DNA of 64,000 nucleotides from Myxococcales bacterium (GTDB lineage Bacteria; Myxococcota; Polyangia; Nannocystales; Nannocystaceae). Where the stretch lies: contig JAEUJW010000089.1 of the NCBI GenBank assembly GCA_016793465.1, positions 62,001 through 126,000 of the forward strand, written 5' to 3'. The first letter of the stretch is position 1. Every line of letters starts with the position of its first letter. Both the position numbers and the translations under genes were made by a program. The notes beneath the pieces were generated by a model. That model ran no database searches. It worked only from the letters and a program-made list of their open reading frames with translations, and was not told the origin of the DNA. Below are positions 42,665 to 51,604 of this stretch, one piece after another.

Positions 42665-44010
42665 GCCGGCCCCCGCACGAAGCGCACGCGGGTCCCGGGG
42701 GCCGGGTGGGCGAGCGGCAGGTAGTGGGTGCGCGGCGGTCGGCCCGGCAGCGCCGGCCGCAGCCCGACGTCCTTCATCGTCTGCGCGAGCGCCACGGCGA
42801 ACTGCACGACCTCCATCCAGGCGACGTGGTAGCCGAGGCAGAAGTGGGGGCCGCCGCCGAACTGCGCCAGCTCGAGCGGCGAGAGCGGCTGCTTGCGGTC
42901 GAGCCAGCGCGCGGGCAGGAACGCGTCGCCGTCGGCGAACAGGGCCGGGTGGCGCGACAGGTGGGCCAGGCTGACGCCGACCATCGCGCCGGCGGGCACG
43001 GGCCGGCCGAGCAGCGCGAGCTCGCCGGTCACGAGCCTGGCGTCCATCGACGTCGGCGGGTGCATGCGCAGCGCCTCGCGGAACAGCGCCTCGGCGAACG
43101 GGAACTCGCGCAGCGCCCGCGGCGTGACCGGCAGCTCGGCGGCGGCGGCCTCCTCGACCAGGCGCGCCCACAGGTCCGGGCGCGCGGCCAGCTCGATCAC
43201 CAGCCAGGCCATGACCGTCGCGGACGTCTCGTGCCCGGCGAGCAGCAGAAACCGCAGGTTGTCGATCAGCTCGGGCTCGCCGAGCCGCAGGCCGCCCTCG
43301 TCGCGGGCGTGGACCAGCTCGCGGAGCAGGCCGGGCTTGCCGTCGTCGGCGCGGGCGGCCCGGATCAGCTCGAGCAGGCGCGCGTCGAGCCAGGCCTTGG
43401 CCCGGCGGCCGCGCCAGTGGGGCAGGCCCGGCAGGTCGATCGGCAGGTTCCAGGCCAGCAGCACGAAGTCCTCGTAGTGCTCGCGCCAGTCGGACAGGTC
43501 GCGCTCCTGGATGCCCATCATGCGGAACATCAGGTCGAGCGCGAGCTCGCGGGTCTCGGCGAGGATGCGCAGCTCACCGCCGGCGCGCCAGCGGGCCACG
43601 CGCTCGCGGATCGTCGCGGCGAACAGCGGGCCGACCGCGAGCGCGGTGAGGCCGCGCGGGGTGAACGGGGCCTGCATGGCCGAGCGGAGGTGGTGGTGCC
43701 GGGCGCCGTCGTGCACGACCATCGAGTCGCCGAGGAACTCGCCGACCACCGCCGCGAGGTTGGCCGAGCTGGTCACGCGGTTGCGCAGGATCTCGAGGCC
43801 GGTCGGGTCGAGGCAGTAGAGCACGTGGTGGCCGAAGCCCTGCGCGATCCAGAACAGCGGCCCGAGCTCGCGCTCGGCGCGGCGCATCAGGTCGAGCGAG
43901 TCGACGGCGAGCGTCGGCAGGTGGCCGAGCACCGGCCAGGCGCCGGGCGCCACCGGGAAGCCGTCGCGCGGGGGCGGTCGGCGGTGCAGCGGGTTCATGG
44001 CGAGGGGCAT
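42661..44010 (-). CDS. Cytochrome P450
   Basis: The 449-residue P450 shows the I-helix AGHETSA near residue 258, the K-helix EALFREALRMHPP (ExxR) and the haem-binding loop FGGGPHFCLGYHVAWME with the Cys ligand near residue 391. Length and the HHLRSAMQAPFTPRG C-helix are those of soluble bacterial class I enzymes. It hydroxylates a lipophilic substrate with electrons from ferredoxin or another partner; none is encoded nearby. It lies 1 bp from the sterol-desaturase/fatty-acid-hydroxylase gene and is coupled to a membrane protein gene. Confidence 0.95.
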   Translation of the reverse strand: MPLAMNPLHRRPPPRDGFPVAPGAWPVLGHLPTLAVDSLDLMRRAERELGPLFWIAQGFGHHVLYCLDPTGLEILRNRVTSSANLAAVVGEFLGDSMVVHDGARHHHLRSAMQAPFTPRGLTALAVGPLFAATIRERVARWRAGGELRILAETRELALDLMFRMMGIQERDLSDWREHYEDFVLLAWNLPIDLPGLPHWRGRRAKAWLDARLLELIRAARADDGKPGLLRELVHARDEGGLRLGEPELIDNLRFLLLAGHETSATVMAWLVIELAARPDLWARLVEEAAAAELPVTPRALREFPFAEALFREALRMHPPTSMDARLVTGELALLGRPVPAGAMVGVSLAHLSRHPALFADGDAFLPARWLDRKQPLSPLELAQFGGGPHFCLGYHVAWMEVVQFAVALAQTMKDVGLRPALPGRPPRTHYLPLAHPAPGTRVRFVRGPA

Positions 44011-44011
44011 G

Positions 44012-44836
44012 TCAGTCGCGCTCCCCCGCGACGCCCATGCGCACCTCGCCGGGGCCGTGGCACGCGGCGGTGGTGCCGAACAGCAGGTCGAGGGCCGGCA
44101 GGTTGAGGGCGTAGTTGCGGGCGACGGCGCCGTCGATGTGGTGGTGGATGCGGTGCATTTCGGGTCCGGGCACGAGCCAGTTGAGCGCGCCGAGGCGGAT
44201 GTCGAGGTCGGCGTGTTGCAGGGCGCCGACCACCAGCTGGTAGGCGAGGCTGGCGACGATCGCCTCGGGCGAGGCGCCGAGGGCGGCCGCCGGGGTCAGC
44301 GCCAGCAGGGTGTAGAGGTTCTCGAGCGGGTGCACGCGGGAGCCCGAGCGCAGCGACAGGCCCTCGGGGCGGTGGTGGATCGCGTGCAGCCGCCACAGCC
44401 AGGCGACCGAGCGGTGCGAGGCCCAGTGGAGCAGGTAGGTGATCAGCTCGGCGCTGACGACCGTGAGCAGCACCTGGAGGGCGAGCGGCCAGGCGGCGAG
44501 CGGCGCGCTCGAGCCCGGCGCGCCCGCGTGGCCGCCGATCCAGGTGAGCAGGCGCGCGCAGGCGACGACGCCGGCCGACGTCAGGGCCACGTAGCCGAGG
44601 TCTCCGCGGCGCTGCCGCGGGCTCCTGCGGGCCCACACGCCCGCGGCCGGGCGCAGCTGCTCCCAGATCACGATCCAGCCCCCTGACACGGCGAGGGCGC
44701 CGACCAGCGCCGCCGTCGGGCCGTGGTCGCCGAGCGGCCCGGCCAGGCGCGCGAGCAGGAGGGCGAGCGTGGCGGCGGCGGCGGCCAGGGTGGTCGGCGC
44801 GAGCAGGTAGCGGACGTAGAGCGTCGCCGGGTCCAT
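44012..44836 (-). CDS. Fatty acid hydroxylase / sterol desaturase family protein
   Basis: The 274-residue membrane di-iron oxygenase has the family's histidine clusters: HWASH (137-141), HAIHH (151-155), His208 and EMHRIHHH (227-233). Four or more hydrophobic helices surround them. These enzymes hydroxylate or desaturate fatty acids, sterols or carotenoids. It is the first gene of the minus-strand P450 operon. Its promoter region is shared with the divergent FAD oxidoreductase and holds two large palindromes. Confidence 0.9.
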   Translation of the reverse strand: MDPATLYVRYLLAPTTLAAAAATLALLLARLAGPLGDHGPTAALVGALAVSGGWIVIWEQLRPAAGVWARRSPRQRRGDLGYVALTSAGVVACARLLTWIGGHAGAPGSSAPLAAWPLALQVLLTVVSAELITYLLHWASHRSVAWLWRLHAIHHRPEGLSLRSGSRVHPLENLYTLLALTPAAALGASPEAIVASLAYQLVVGALQHADLDIRLGALNWLVPGPEMHRIHHHIDGAVARNYALNLPALDLLFGTTAACHGPGEVRMGVAGERD

Positions 44837-44933
44837 CGCCGTGCGGGGAGAGCAGGTTCGGTGCCGGACGGCGTCGCCTCGATTCTTCAGGATCTTCGCG
44901 GTCGCGGCGCGCGGGGCGGCGGGGGCGGGGCGC

Positions 44934-44966
44934 TGGCACGTGCCACCGGCTCCGGGGGCACGTGCC
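44934..44966. promoter_or_regulatory. Paired palindromic operator between divergent lipid-oxidation genes
   Basis: TGGCACGTGCCA (44934-44945) is a perfect 12-bp palindrome, and GGCACGTGCC (44957-44966) repeats its 10-bp core. Their centres are 22 bp apart, about two helical turns, as for cooperative dimers such as TetR- or MarR-type repressors. The pair lies in the 311-bp gap 44837-45147 that separates the sterol-desaturase operon and the FAD oxidoreductase, and could control both. No regulator gene of that type is in the window. The rest of the gap shows no gene. Confidence 0.6.
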
Positions 44967-45147
44967 AGCCGCGGCGACGCGGACGGGGCGGCCGGACCGC
45001 GGCGCGCGCGGCCGCGGCGTTGGCAGGCCGCTTGCTTGGTGCGGCCCGCGGGCGCGACCGGCCGGTGGCCGTCGTCGCGGGGCCCGGTGGTTCACCGACA
45101 ACGACGACGAGCCGGGCCGCGGGGTCCGGCGCAGGAGCAGCATTCGC

Positions 45148-46404
45148 ATGAAGATCGCCATCATCGGCGGCGGCATCGCCGGTCTCGCCACCGCGTGGCT
45201 CCTCCAGCAGGACCACGCGATCACGCTGTACGAACGCGGCCCCGCGCTGGGCGGGCACGCCCGCACGCTGCTGGTGACGGCCGGCGGGCGCGAGGTGCCG
45301 GTGGACCTCGGGTTCCGCTACCTGTTCCGCCAGAGCTGCCCGCACGTGCTGGCGCTGCTGCGGCTGCTCGAGGTGCCGGTGGGCGCGCGGCGGGCCAGCG
45401 TGCACTTCGAGGGGATGGAGAGCGGGCTGCGCATCTCGCTGCCGCCGCGCACGGGGCGGAGCGCCTACCGCCTGCTGTCCTCGGCGCGGGCGCTGCGGTA
45501 CGTCGCCCACTACCTGCGGTTCCTGATCGGTCGCCGCGGGATCTTCAGCGCCGGCGACACGACCACGAGCCTCGACGCCTACGCGCTCGCGAAGCGGTTC
45601 CCCGCCGACTTCCGGCGCGAGCTGCTGTACCCGTTCCTCGGCGCGAGCTGGGGGATGACGAGCAGCGTGGTGCCCGAGGTCTCGGCGTACAGCATCCTCA
45701 AGGTCATGCAGCCCGAGGGGCGCTTCTTCATCGTCGAGGGCGGGGTCGGCCGCTACATCGCCCGCCTCGTCGAGGCCCTGCGGGCCGTCGAGCTGCGCCC
45801 GGCCACCCCGGTGGCGGCGCTGCGGCGCCGCGGCGCCGAGATCGAGGTCGTCGACGGCGAGGGCCGGGCCCGGCGCTTCGATCGCGTGGTCCTGGCCACC
45901 GAGTCGCCGGCCGCGGCGGCGCTGGCCCGGGGGCTCGCGGGCGCCGAGGGCATGGCCGCGGCGCTGGCCCGCTTCCGGACCTGCGACGACTACATCGTCG
46001 TGCACTCGGACGAGCGCCTCATGCCCCGCGACCGCGGCGACTGGTCGGTCGTCAACGTGCGCCACGAGGGCCACCGGGCGGTCCTCACCGAGTGGTCGGG
46101 CATGGACCAGGGCGCCCCGGTGTTCCGCTCGTTCTCCGCCCGCGAGCCGGTGGTCGCCGAGCGCGTGCACCGCGTCGAGGCCTACAAGCACCCGATCGTG
46201 ACGCCCGGGCACTACGCGGTCCAGCGCGACCTCGCGGCCCTGCAGGGCGCGGGCGGGCTGTGGGCCGCGGGGCTCTACACGCGGGACGTCGACAACCACG
46301 AGAGCGCGCTGGTGTCGGCCCTCGGCGTGGCCCGGGCCCTCGCGCCGGCGTCGCCGAACCTCCGCGCCCTCGCGGGCGAGCGGCCGATGTCGCGGGCCGC
46401 GTGA
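45148..46404 (+). CDS. FAD-dependent amine-oxidase-type oxidoreductase
   Basis: The 418-residue flavoprotein starts with the dinucleotide-binding motif MKIAIIGGGIAGLATAWLLQ and GG-box (ALGGHARTL), followed by VPVDLGFRYLF. The second FAD contact is VVLATESPAAAALA and the C-terminal ALVSALGVARALAP. This matches NAD/FAD-binding proteins found beside cyclopropane-fatty-acid synthase and lipid-modifying genes, related to phytoene-desaturase/amine oxidases. It is divergent from the P450/hydroxylase operon. Use of the ATG at 45148 puts the FAD motif at the N-terminus, as required. Confidence 0.88.
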   Translation: MKIAIIGGGIAGLATAWLLQQDHAITLYERGPALGGHARTLLVTAGGREVPVDLGFRYLFRQSCPHVLALLRLLEVPVGARRASVHFEGMESGLRISLPPRTGRSAYRLLSSARALRYVAHYLRFLIGRRGIFSAGDTTTSLDAYALAKRFPADFRRELLYPFLGASWGMTSSVVPEVSAYSILKVMQPEGRFFIVEGGVGRYIARLVEALRAVELRPATPVAALRRRGAEIEVVDGEGRARRFDRVVLATESPAAAALARGLAGAEGMAAALARFRTCDDYIVVHSDERLMPRDRGDWSVVNVRHEGHRAVLTEWSGMDQGAPVFRSFSAREPVVAERVHRVEAYKHPIVTPGHYAVQRDLAALQGAGGLWAAGLYTRDVDNHESALVSALGVARALAPASPNLRALAGERPMSRAA

Positions 46405-46500
46405 GCGTCGCGAGCCGCGGCGTGCGTGCCGACGGCACCTGACGTCGCGTACGGCCTGCCGACGACGACAGGCGCCGCCGCGGCCGCGGCGTCGAGAGAA

Positions 46501-46560
46501 ATGCATCGCGGTCGGCGGCGCGAGACCCCCCGTCCCATGCATCGCCGCGGCTATCATCGG
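46501..46560 (+). promoter_or_regulatory. ATGCATCGC direct repeats and TATCAT -10 upstream of the second activator
   Basis: ATGCATCGC occurs at 46501-46509 and 46537-46545, each containing the palindrome ATGCAT. TATCATCGG lies at 46552-46560, 5 bp before the GTG at 46565. The same TATCATCGG lies at 570-578 before the other sigma-54 activator. A -10 box so close to the start codon would give an almost leaderless mRNA. No good -35 is visible. Confidence 0.35.
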
Positions 46561-46564
46561 GCCG

Positions 46565-47881
46565 GTGAGGGCGGAGCGCAGCGACACTCAGGACGCGACC
46601 ACGCCCGGGCGCGCGGGCGACGAGGCGGGTCGACCGGGGCTGCTGCAGGTGTGGAGCGACGCCGGGGCGCTGTCACGCGGCCTCCCGGTCGGCGCCGGCG
46701 TGGTGCTCGGGCGCTGCAGCTCGCCGGCGCTGGCCCTCGACGACGCCCGCATCTCCCGCGAGCACTGCGCGGTCGCCCACGACGGCGCGAGCTGGTCGAT
46801 CCGCGACCTGGACAGCCGCAACGGCACGTTCGTCGACGGCGCGCGCAGCCGCGGCGAGGCGCTGCGGATCGGCCCGCGCACGCTGCGGATCGGGCACTGC
46901 GTCCTGCTGCCGCTCGCCCACCTGCGCGGCGACGTCGCGCTCGAGGACGGGGTCGTCGTCGGCCCGCGCCTGCGCGCCGCCCGCTCGGAGATCGCGGCCG
47001 CGGCGGCGCTCGGGCGCGCCCTGCTCGTCACCGGCGGCACCGGCTCCGGCAAGGAGCTCGCGGCCCGGCACTTCCACCGCGGCGGGCCGACGGCGGCGGG
47101 GCCGTTCGTGCCGGTCAACTGCGCCGCGATCCCCCGCGAGCTCGCGGAGCGGCTGCTGTTCGGGACCGTGCGCGGCGCCTACTCCGGGGCGACCGCGGCG
47201 GCCGAGGGCTACGTGCAGGCCGCCGACGGCGGCGTGCTGTTCCTCGACGAGATCGGCGAGCTCGACCTCGACATCCAGGCCAAGCTGCTGCGCTTCCTCG
47301 AGACCGGCGAGGTCTACGCGATCGGCGCGACCCGACCGCGACGGGTCGACGTGCGCGTGTGCCTGGCGACCCACCGCGACCTGCGGGCGATGGTCCAGGC
47401 GCGCCGCTTCCGCGAGGACTTCTACTTCCGGATCGCCCAGCCGCACGTCGCGCTGCCGCCGCTGTGCGAGCGGCCGGAGGAGGTGCCGTGGCACGTCGAG
47501 CGGGCGATCGCCGGGCTCGACGCCGGGCTGCGGGCGCACGCGCTGCTGGTCGAGGGCTGCCTGCTGCGCCCGTGGCCGGGCAACGTCCGCGAGCTGCGGG
47601 CGGCCGTGCAGGCGGCGGCGCTGCGGGCCCGCAAGTCGGGCCGCGAGCGCGTCGAGCTCGACGACCTCGCCGCCGACGTCGGCCGCGCCATCGACGACCC
47701 GCAGGACGGCACGATCGTCGCCGCCGATCACCTCGCCGATCGCCAGCAGGTGCTCGCGGCCCTGCGCGCCGAGGGCGGCAACGTCGCGCGCTCGGCGAGG
47801 ACGCTCGGCGTCCACCGCAACCAGCTGCGGCGCTGGCTGGCGCAGCAGTCGATCGACCCCCAGGCGCCGCCGGAGAGCTGA
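46565..47881 (+). CDS. FHA-domain sigma-54-type activator with GAYSGA loop
   Basis: The 438-residue protein has a clear FHA domain at about 28-120 (LGRCSSPALALDDARISREH, IRDLDSRNGTFVDG). The AAA+ core has Walker A GGTGSGKE and Walker B FLDEIGELD, followed by WPGNVRELRAA. The L1 loop, GAFTGA in active sigma-54 activators, reads GAYSGA at about residues 206-211, with two changes at positions that contact sigma-54. A Fis helix-turn-helix ends the protein (NVARSARTLGVHRNQLRRWL). The kinase gene starts 2 bp after the stop, so the kinase probably phosphorylates or is bound by the FHA domain. The GTG start is the only one that keeps the FHA region. Confidence 0.88.
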   Translation: MRAERSDTQDATTPGRAGDEAGRPGLLQVWSDAGALSRGLPVGAGVVLGRCSSPALALDDARISREHCAVAHDGASWSIRDLDSRNGTFVDGARSRGEALRIGPRTLRIGHCVLLPLAHLRGDVALEDGVVVGPRLRAARSEIAAAAALGRALLVTGGTGSGKELAARHFHRGGPTAAGPFVPVNCAAIPRELAERLLFGTVRGAYSGATAAAEGYVQAADGGVLFLDEIGELDLDIQAKLLRFLETGEVYAIGATRPRRVDVRVCLATHRDLRAMVQARRFREDFYFRIAQPHVALPPLCERPEEVPWHVERAIAGLDAGLRAHALLVEGCLLRPWPGNVRELRAAVQAAALRARKSGRERVELDDLAADVGRAIDDPQDGTIVAADHLADRQQVLAALRAEGGNVARSARTLGVHRNQLRRWLAQQSIDPQAPPES

Positions 47882-47883
47882 GC

Positions 47884-50523
47884 ATGCTCCGCGCGCTCAC
47901 CACCGCCGACGACTCGGCCCGGGGCCTGGAGGACGAGCCGACCCCGGGCGGCGGCGCCGCCGCGATCGCGCCGCCGGCGCGGATCGGCCGCTTCGAGGTG
48001 CGCGGGGTGCTCGGCGCCGGCGGCATGGGCGTCGTCTACGCCGCGTACGACCCGGAGCTCGCGCGCAGGGTCGCGGTCAAGGTGCTGCGCGAGCGCCAGG
48101 CCGGGCGCGAGGATCGGGCCTGGCGCGAGGCCCGGGCGCTCGCCCGGCTGGCCCACCCCAACGTCGTAGCGATCTTCGAGGTCGGCCGCCACGACGGGCG
48201 GCTGTTCCTGGCGATGGAGCTCGTCGAGGGCGAGCCCTGCGACGTGTGGCTGAGGGGCCGGGCGCGCGCGCCCGGCGAGGTCCTCGAGGTGTTCTTTCAG
48301 GCAGGTCGGGGGCTGGCCGCGGCCCACGGCGCCGGCATCGTCCACCGCGACTTCAAGCCGTCCAACGTGATCGTCGCCGTCGACGGGCGCGCGCGCGTGG
48401 TCGACTTCGGGCTCGCGCGGGGCCTCGGCGGGCGCGCCGAGGCGGCCGCGGCGGACCGGGACGTCGCCGCGGACGTCGACATCACCCTGACCCGCGCCGG
48501 CGGGCGGCCCGGGACCCCGCGCTACATGTCGCCCGAGCAGCGGGAGGGGCTGGCGATCGACGAGCGCAGCGACCAGTACGCGTTCTGCGTCGCCCTCTTC
48601 GAGGCGCTCGCCGGCGACGTGCCCGACGCCACCCGGTCGCACCCGGTGTTCGCGCGCCGTCCGCTGCGCCGGCTGCACCGGGCGCTGGTGCGCGGGCTGA
48701 GCGCCGACCCCGCGGCGCGCTACCCGACGATGGCGGCGCTGTGCGCCGCGCTCGAGGCGGCGATGCGACCGCGGCGCTGGCCGCTGGCGGCCGCGGTCGC
48801 GGGCCTCGTCGGGTCGGCGGCGCTCGGGCTGCTCGCGCTGCGCCCGCCCGCGGTCCGCTGCGACGGCGGCGACCGGCGCGTCGCCGAGGTGTGGAGCGAC
48901 GCGCGGGTGGCCCGCTTCGCCGCGGCGATCGCCGGCGGCGACGCCGACGCGCGGGCGACCTTGACCCGCGCCGTCGAGACGTACCTGGGCGAGTGGTCCG
49001 GCGTGTACACGCGGGTCTGCGAGGCGGCCGCGCGCGGCGAGCACTCGTCGGAGCTGCGCGACCTGCAGATGACGTGCCTCGACCAGCGCCTGCGCGACCT
49101 GGACGCGGTGCTCACGCTGCTCGAGGCGCGGCCGGCCGGCGGCGGCGAGGTGTCGACCGCGCTGTCCCGCGTGCCGCCGCCGGAGAGCTGCGCCGAGGCG
49201 CAGGCGCTGATGCGACGGGCCGCGCCGGCGCTCGAGCGCGAGCACCCCGACCACCCCGCGCTCCTGCGGCGGCTCGCGGAGGCCAAGGCGCTGGTGCTGC
49301 TGGCGCGCGTCGACGAGGCCGAGGCGGTCGCGCTCGCGCTGGCGGAGGAGGCCGGCGCTCGCGGGCTGGCGACGCTCGTCGGCGAGGCGCACCTGCTGGT
49401 CGGGCAGGGGCTCGTCGACATCGGCCAGCCGCGGGCGCGGGAGCGCCTGACGACCGCGCTGCTGCACGCCCGCGCCCACGGGCTCGAGGACCTCGCGGTG
49501 CTCGCGTCGGCGGCGCTGGTGCGGTGGTCGGCGATCCGCGCGCTCGACCCGGACGACGCCCGGCTGTTCGCCGGCCTCGCCCGCGCGGGGCTCGAGCTGA
49601 CCGGCGACGACGGCCTGCTCCGCGCCGAGGTGCTGCAGTCGCTCGCCAAGCTGCACTGGCTCGAGGGGGACGTCGAGCGCATGTTGCCCATGCTCGCCGA
49701 GGCCCGCGAGCTGCTGGCGCGGCGGCTCGGCGAGCGCCGCCCCGAGGTCGCGGCGGTGCTGCTCGACACCGCGGCGGCGCTCGGCCGCCTGCAGCGCGCC
49801 GACGAGGCGCTCGCGCAGCTGCTCGCGGCCAGGTCGATCTACGAGGAGCACTACGGGCCGCTGCACCCGGGCCTCGGCCGGCTGTACTTCAACCTCTCGG
49901 CCGCGTACGCCGACACCGGGCGGCTCGACGAGGGGCTGGCGGCCAACTCGCGGGCCGTCGAGCTGCTCACCGCCAGCGGGGTGCCGCCCGCGGACATCGC
50001 CGCGGCGAAGCTCAACCTGGTCGAGCTGCTGCGGCGCGCCGGTCGGGCCGAGGAGGCGCTCCCGCTGACCGTCGAGATCGACGCCGTGCTGGTCCAGGCC
50101 TACGGCCCCGACGCTCCGCCGGTCAACATGTCGCGGCTGGCGATCGCCGAGGTGCTGCACGACGTCGGCCGCGTCGCCGAGGCCGTCGCGCCCTACCGCG
50201 ACGCCTGGACGCTCCGGCGCGCCAACCTCGGCGAGGCGAGCCCGGAGACCGTCGCCGCGCGCATCAAGTACGCCCACGCGCTCGCGGTCGACGACCCCGC
50301 CGCGGCCCTCGCCCTGCTCGGCGACGTCGAGGCGCTGCCGGACGACCTGCAAGGCCTCGCCCTCCTGACGCGCGCGCAGGCGGGGGCGTCGCTCCGCGGC
50401 GATCCGGACGCCGTCGCCGGCGACGCGCGCCGGGCCCGGGCGCGGCTCTCGGGCGGCTCGGAGGTCGAGGCCGTGCTGCGGCGCGAGCTCGACGCGCTGC
50501 CGGACCACGCGAGGCCGCGATGA
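47884..50523 (+). CDS. Ser/Thr kinase with transmembrane helix and TPR-like domain
   Basis: The 879-residue protein has a complete kinase domain (about 35-290: LGAGGMGVVYAA, VAVKVLRE, HRDFKPSN, VDFGLARG, GTPRYMSPEQ). A transmembrane segment lies at about 300-320, and roughly 550 residues of helical TPR-like repeats follow (YFNLSAAYADTGRLDEGLAA; LLEARPAGGGEVS). The HRDFKPSN form is common in myxobacterial kinases. Together with the FHA activator 2 bp upstream it forms a two-gene signalling unit: membrane sensing by TPR, phosphorylation, then FHA-dependent transcription. The last step is inference. Confidence 0.92.
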   Translation: MLRALTTADDSARGLEDEPTPGGGAAAIAPPARIGRFEVRGVLGAGGMGVVYAAYDPELARRVAVKVLRERQAGREDRAWREARALARLAHPNVVAIFEVGRHDGRLFLAMELVEGEPCDVWLRGRARAPGEVLEVFFQAGRGLAAAHGAGIVHRDFKPSNVIVAVDGRARVVDFGLARGLGGRAEAAAADRDVAADVDITLTRAGGRPGTPRYMSPEQREGLAIDERSDQYAFCVALFEALAGDVPDATRSHPVFARRPLRRLHRALVRGLSADPAARYPTMAALCAALEAAMRPRRWPLAAAVAGLVGSAALGLLALRPPAVRCDGGDRRVAEVWSDARVARFAAAIAGGDADARATLTRAVETYLGEWSGVYTRVCEAAARGEHSSELRDLQMTCLDQRLRDLDAVLTLLEARPAGGGEVSTALSRVPPPESCAEAQALMRRAAPALEREHPDHPALLRRLAEAKALVLLARVDEAEAVALALAEEAGARGLATLVGEAHLLVGQGLVDIGQPRARERLTTALLHARAHGLEDLAVLASAALVRWSAIRALDPDDARLFAGLARAGLELTGDDGLLRAEVLQSLAKLHWLEGDVERMLPMLAEARELLARRLGERRPEVAAVLLDTAAALGRLQRADEALAQLLAARSIYEEHYGPLHPGLGRLYFNLSAAYADTGRLDEGLAANSRAVELLTASGVPPADIAAAKLNLVELLRRAGRAEEALPLTVEIDAVLVQAYGPDAPPVNMSRLAIAEVLHDVGRVAEAVAPYRDAWTLRRANLGEASPETVAARIKYAHALAVDDPAAALALLGDVEALPDDLQGLALLTRAQAGASLRGDPDAVAGDARRARARLSGGSEVEAVLRRELDALPDHARPR

Positions 50524-50703
50524 GGCCGTGATGAGGCCACGATGCGGCCACGATGCGGCCACGATGAGGACGCGCCCCCTCGCGGCGCCGCCTGCGGCGC
50601 GAGCGAGCCGACGGCCCGTCAGGCGCCGCCGTCGCGGCGACGACGTCGGCGCCGTCCGTGGCCTCGCTTGACGGTCGGGGGCGGGCCGGGGTAAGCAGCC
50701 GCG

Positions 50704-51486
50704 ATGAGGCCTTTGCGCTGGTGGGTCCCCGCGTTGACCGGGGTCGTCGCACTGCTGTCCGGGATCGTCCCGTACGCGCTGCTCAGCGCGGCGGGCAAGC
50801 TGCCGGCCGGGCTGCGCGACGACCCCTGGCCGCTCGAGGTCGTCGCGGTCGCGGCCGCGGCGGCCACGCTCGGGCTGCTCGTCGCCGCGTACCGGCAGAG
50901 GCGAGCGCGCGCGGTGGCCACCGTCGCCGCGCTGCTGGCCACGCTGTCGACCGCGTTCTTCCTCGCCATGGTCCATGTCTTCAGCTACGAGCTGCCGCCT
51001 CCGCCGCAGGAGCTGGCGATCGGCAGCGCGGCCCCCGAGTTCACGCTGCCCGACGAGGCCGGCCGACCGGTGACGCTCGCGTCGCTGCAGGGCCACCCGT
51101 CGCTGCTCGTGGTCTACCGCGGCGCCTGGTGACCCTTCTGCAGGTCTGAGCTCGCCGGTCTGGCAGAGCACGCGCACAAGTTCGAGGCCGCCGGGGTGAA
51201 GATCGTCGGCATCAGCGTCGACTCCCCGGAGGAGTCGGCCAGGCTCAAGCAGGAGCTGAGCCTGAATTTTCCGCTGCTCTCCGATCGCGACGGGCGGGTG
51301 ATGCAGCGCTTCGGCCTGGTCGACACCACCGAGTTCGCCGGCGGGGGCTACGCGCGCCCGGCGGTGCTGCTGCTCGACGCGGCGGGCGTGATCCGCTGGG
51401 CGATGTTCACCGAGAATTTCCGCGTCCGCGTCCACCCGGACGCGCTGCTCGCGGCGATCGAGCGGCTCGACCCGCCGGCCCGCTGA
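50704..51486 (+). CDS. Peroxiredoxin-like selenoprotein with in-frame TGA (Sec143)
   Basis: The frame from ATG 50704 to 51486 has 260 residues if the TGA at 51130-51132 is read as selenocysteine. The N-terminal half holds three hydrophobic helices (about 8-30, 46-62, 70-90). A thioredoxin-fold domain follows: IGSAAPEFTLPDEAGRPVTL, SLLVVYRGAW, [TGA], PFCRSELAGLAEHAHKFEAA, then VKIVGISVDSPEESARLKQE and FPLLSDRDGRVMQRFGL. AhpC/TSA relatives read YRGAWCPFC here, so the TGA replaces the peroxidatic Cys and gives a U-x-x-C pair with Cys146. The frame after TGA is intact and conserved. A SECIS-like hairpin follows. A recent nonsense mutation is the alternative, but it would be a coincidence at that one codon. 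Confidence 0.8.
51133..51168 (+). promoter_or_regulatory. Candidate bacterial SECIS element
   Basis: Hand folding pairs UUCUGC (51136-51141) with GCAGAG (51163-51168), one G-U pair included. Above an internal loop, CUG (51146-51148) pairs with CGG (51156-51158), again with one wobble, leaving the loop AGCUCGC. The loop has a G at position 2 and starts 16-17 nt after the UGA, as expected for bacterial SECIS. The core UGCAGGUCUG is also found in the E. coli fdhF element. Confidence 0.55.
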
Positions 51487-51604
51487 GCGCCGGGCGAGCG
51501 CATCACCTCGCCGCGCGCGTCTGCTCGACCTCCTGCCGGCGTCCGCATCCGCGACGCCGCGCCGCCGCCGAGGCAGGCCCGGCGTCGCGTGTACAATCGC
51601 CGCC

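Noticed and set aside
44934..44966. TGGCAC here as a sigma-54 promoter
   Set aside because: The -12 element TTGC is missing at the right distance; the sequence is better explained as a palindromic operator.
51130..51132. TGA as a simple nonsense mutation or sequencing error
   Set aside because: It is not excluded, but the codon falls exactly on the redox-active Cys, the frame after it is conserved, and a SECIS-like hairpin follows.
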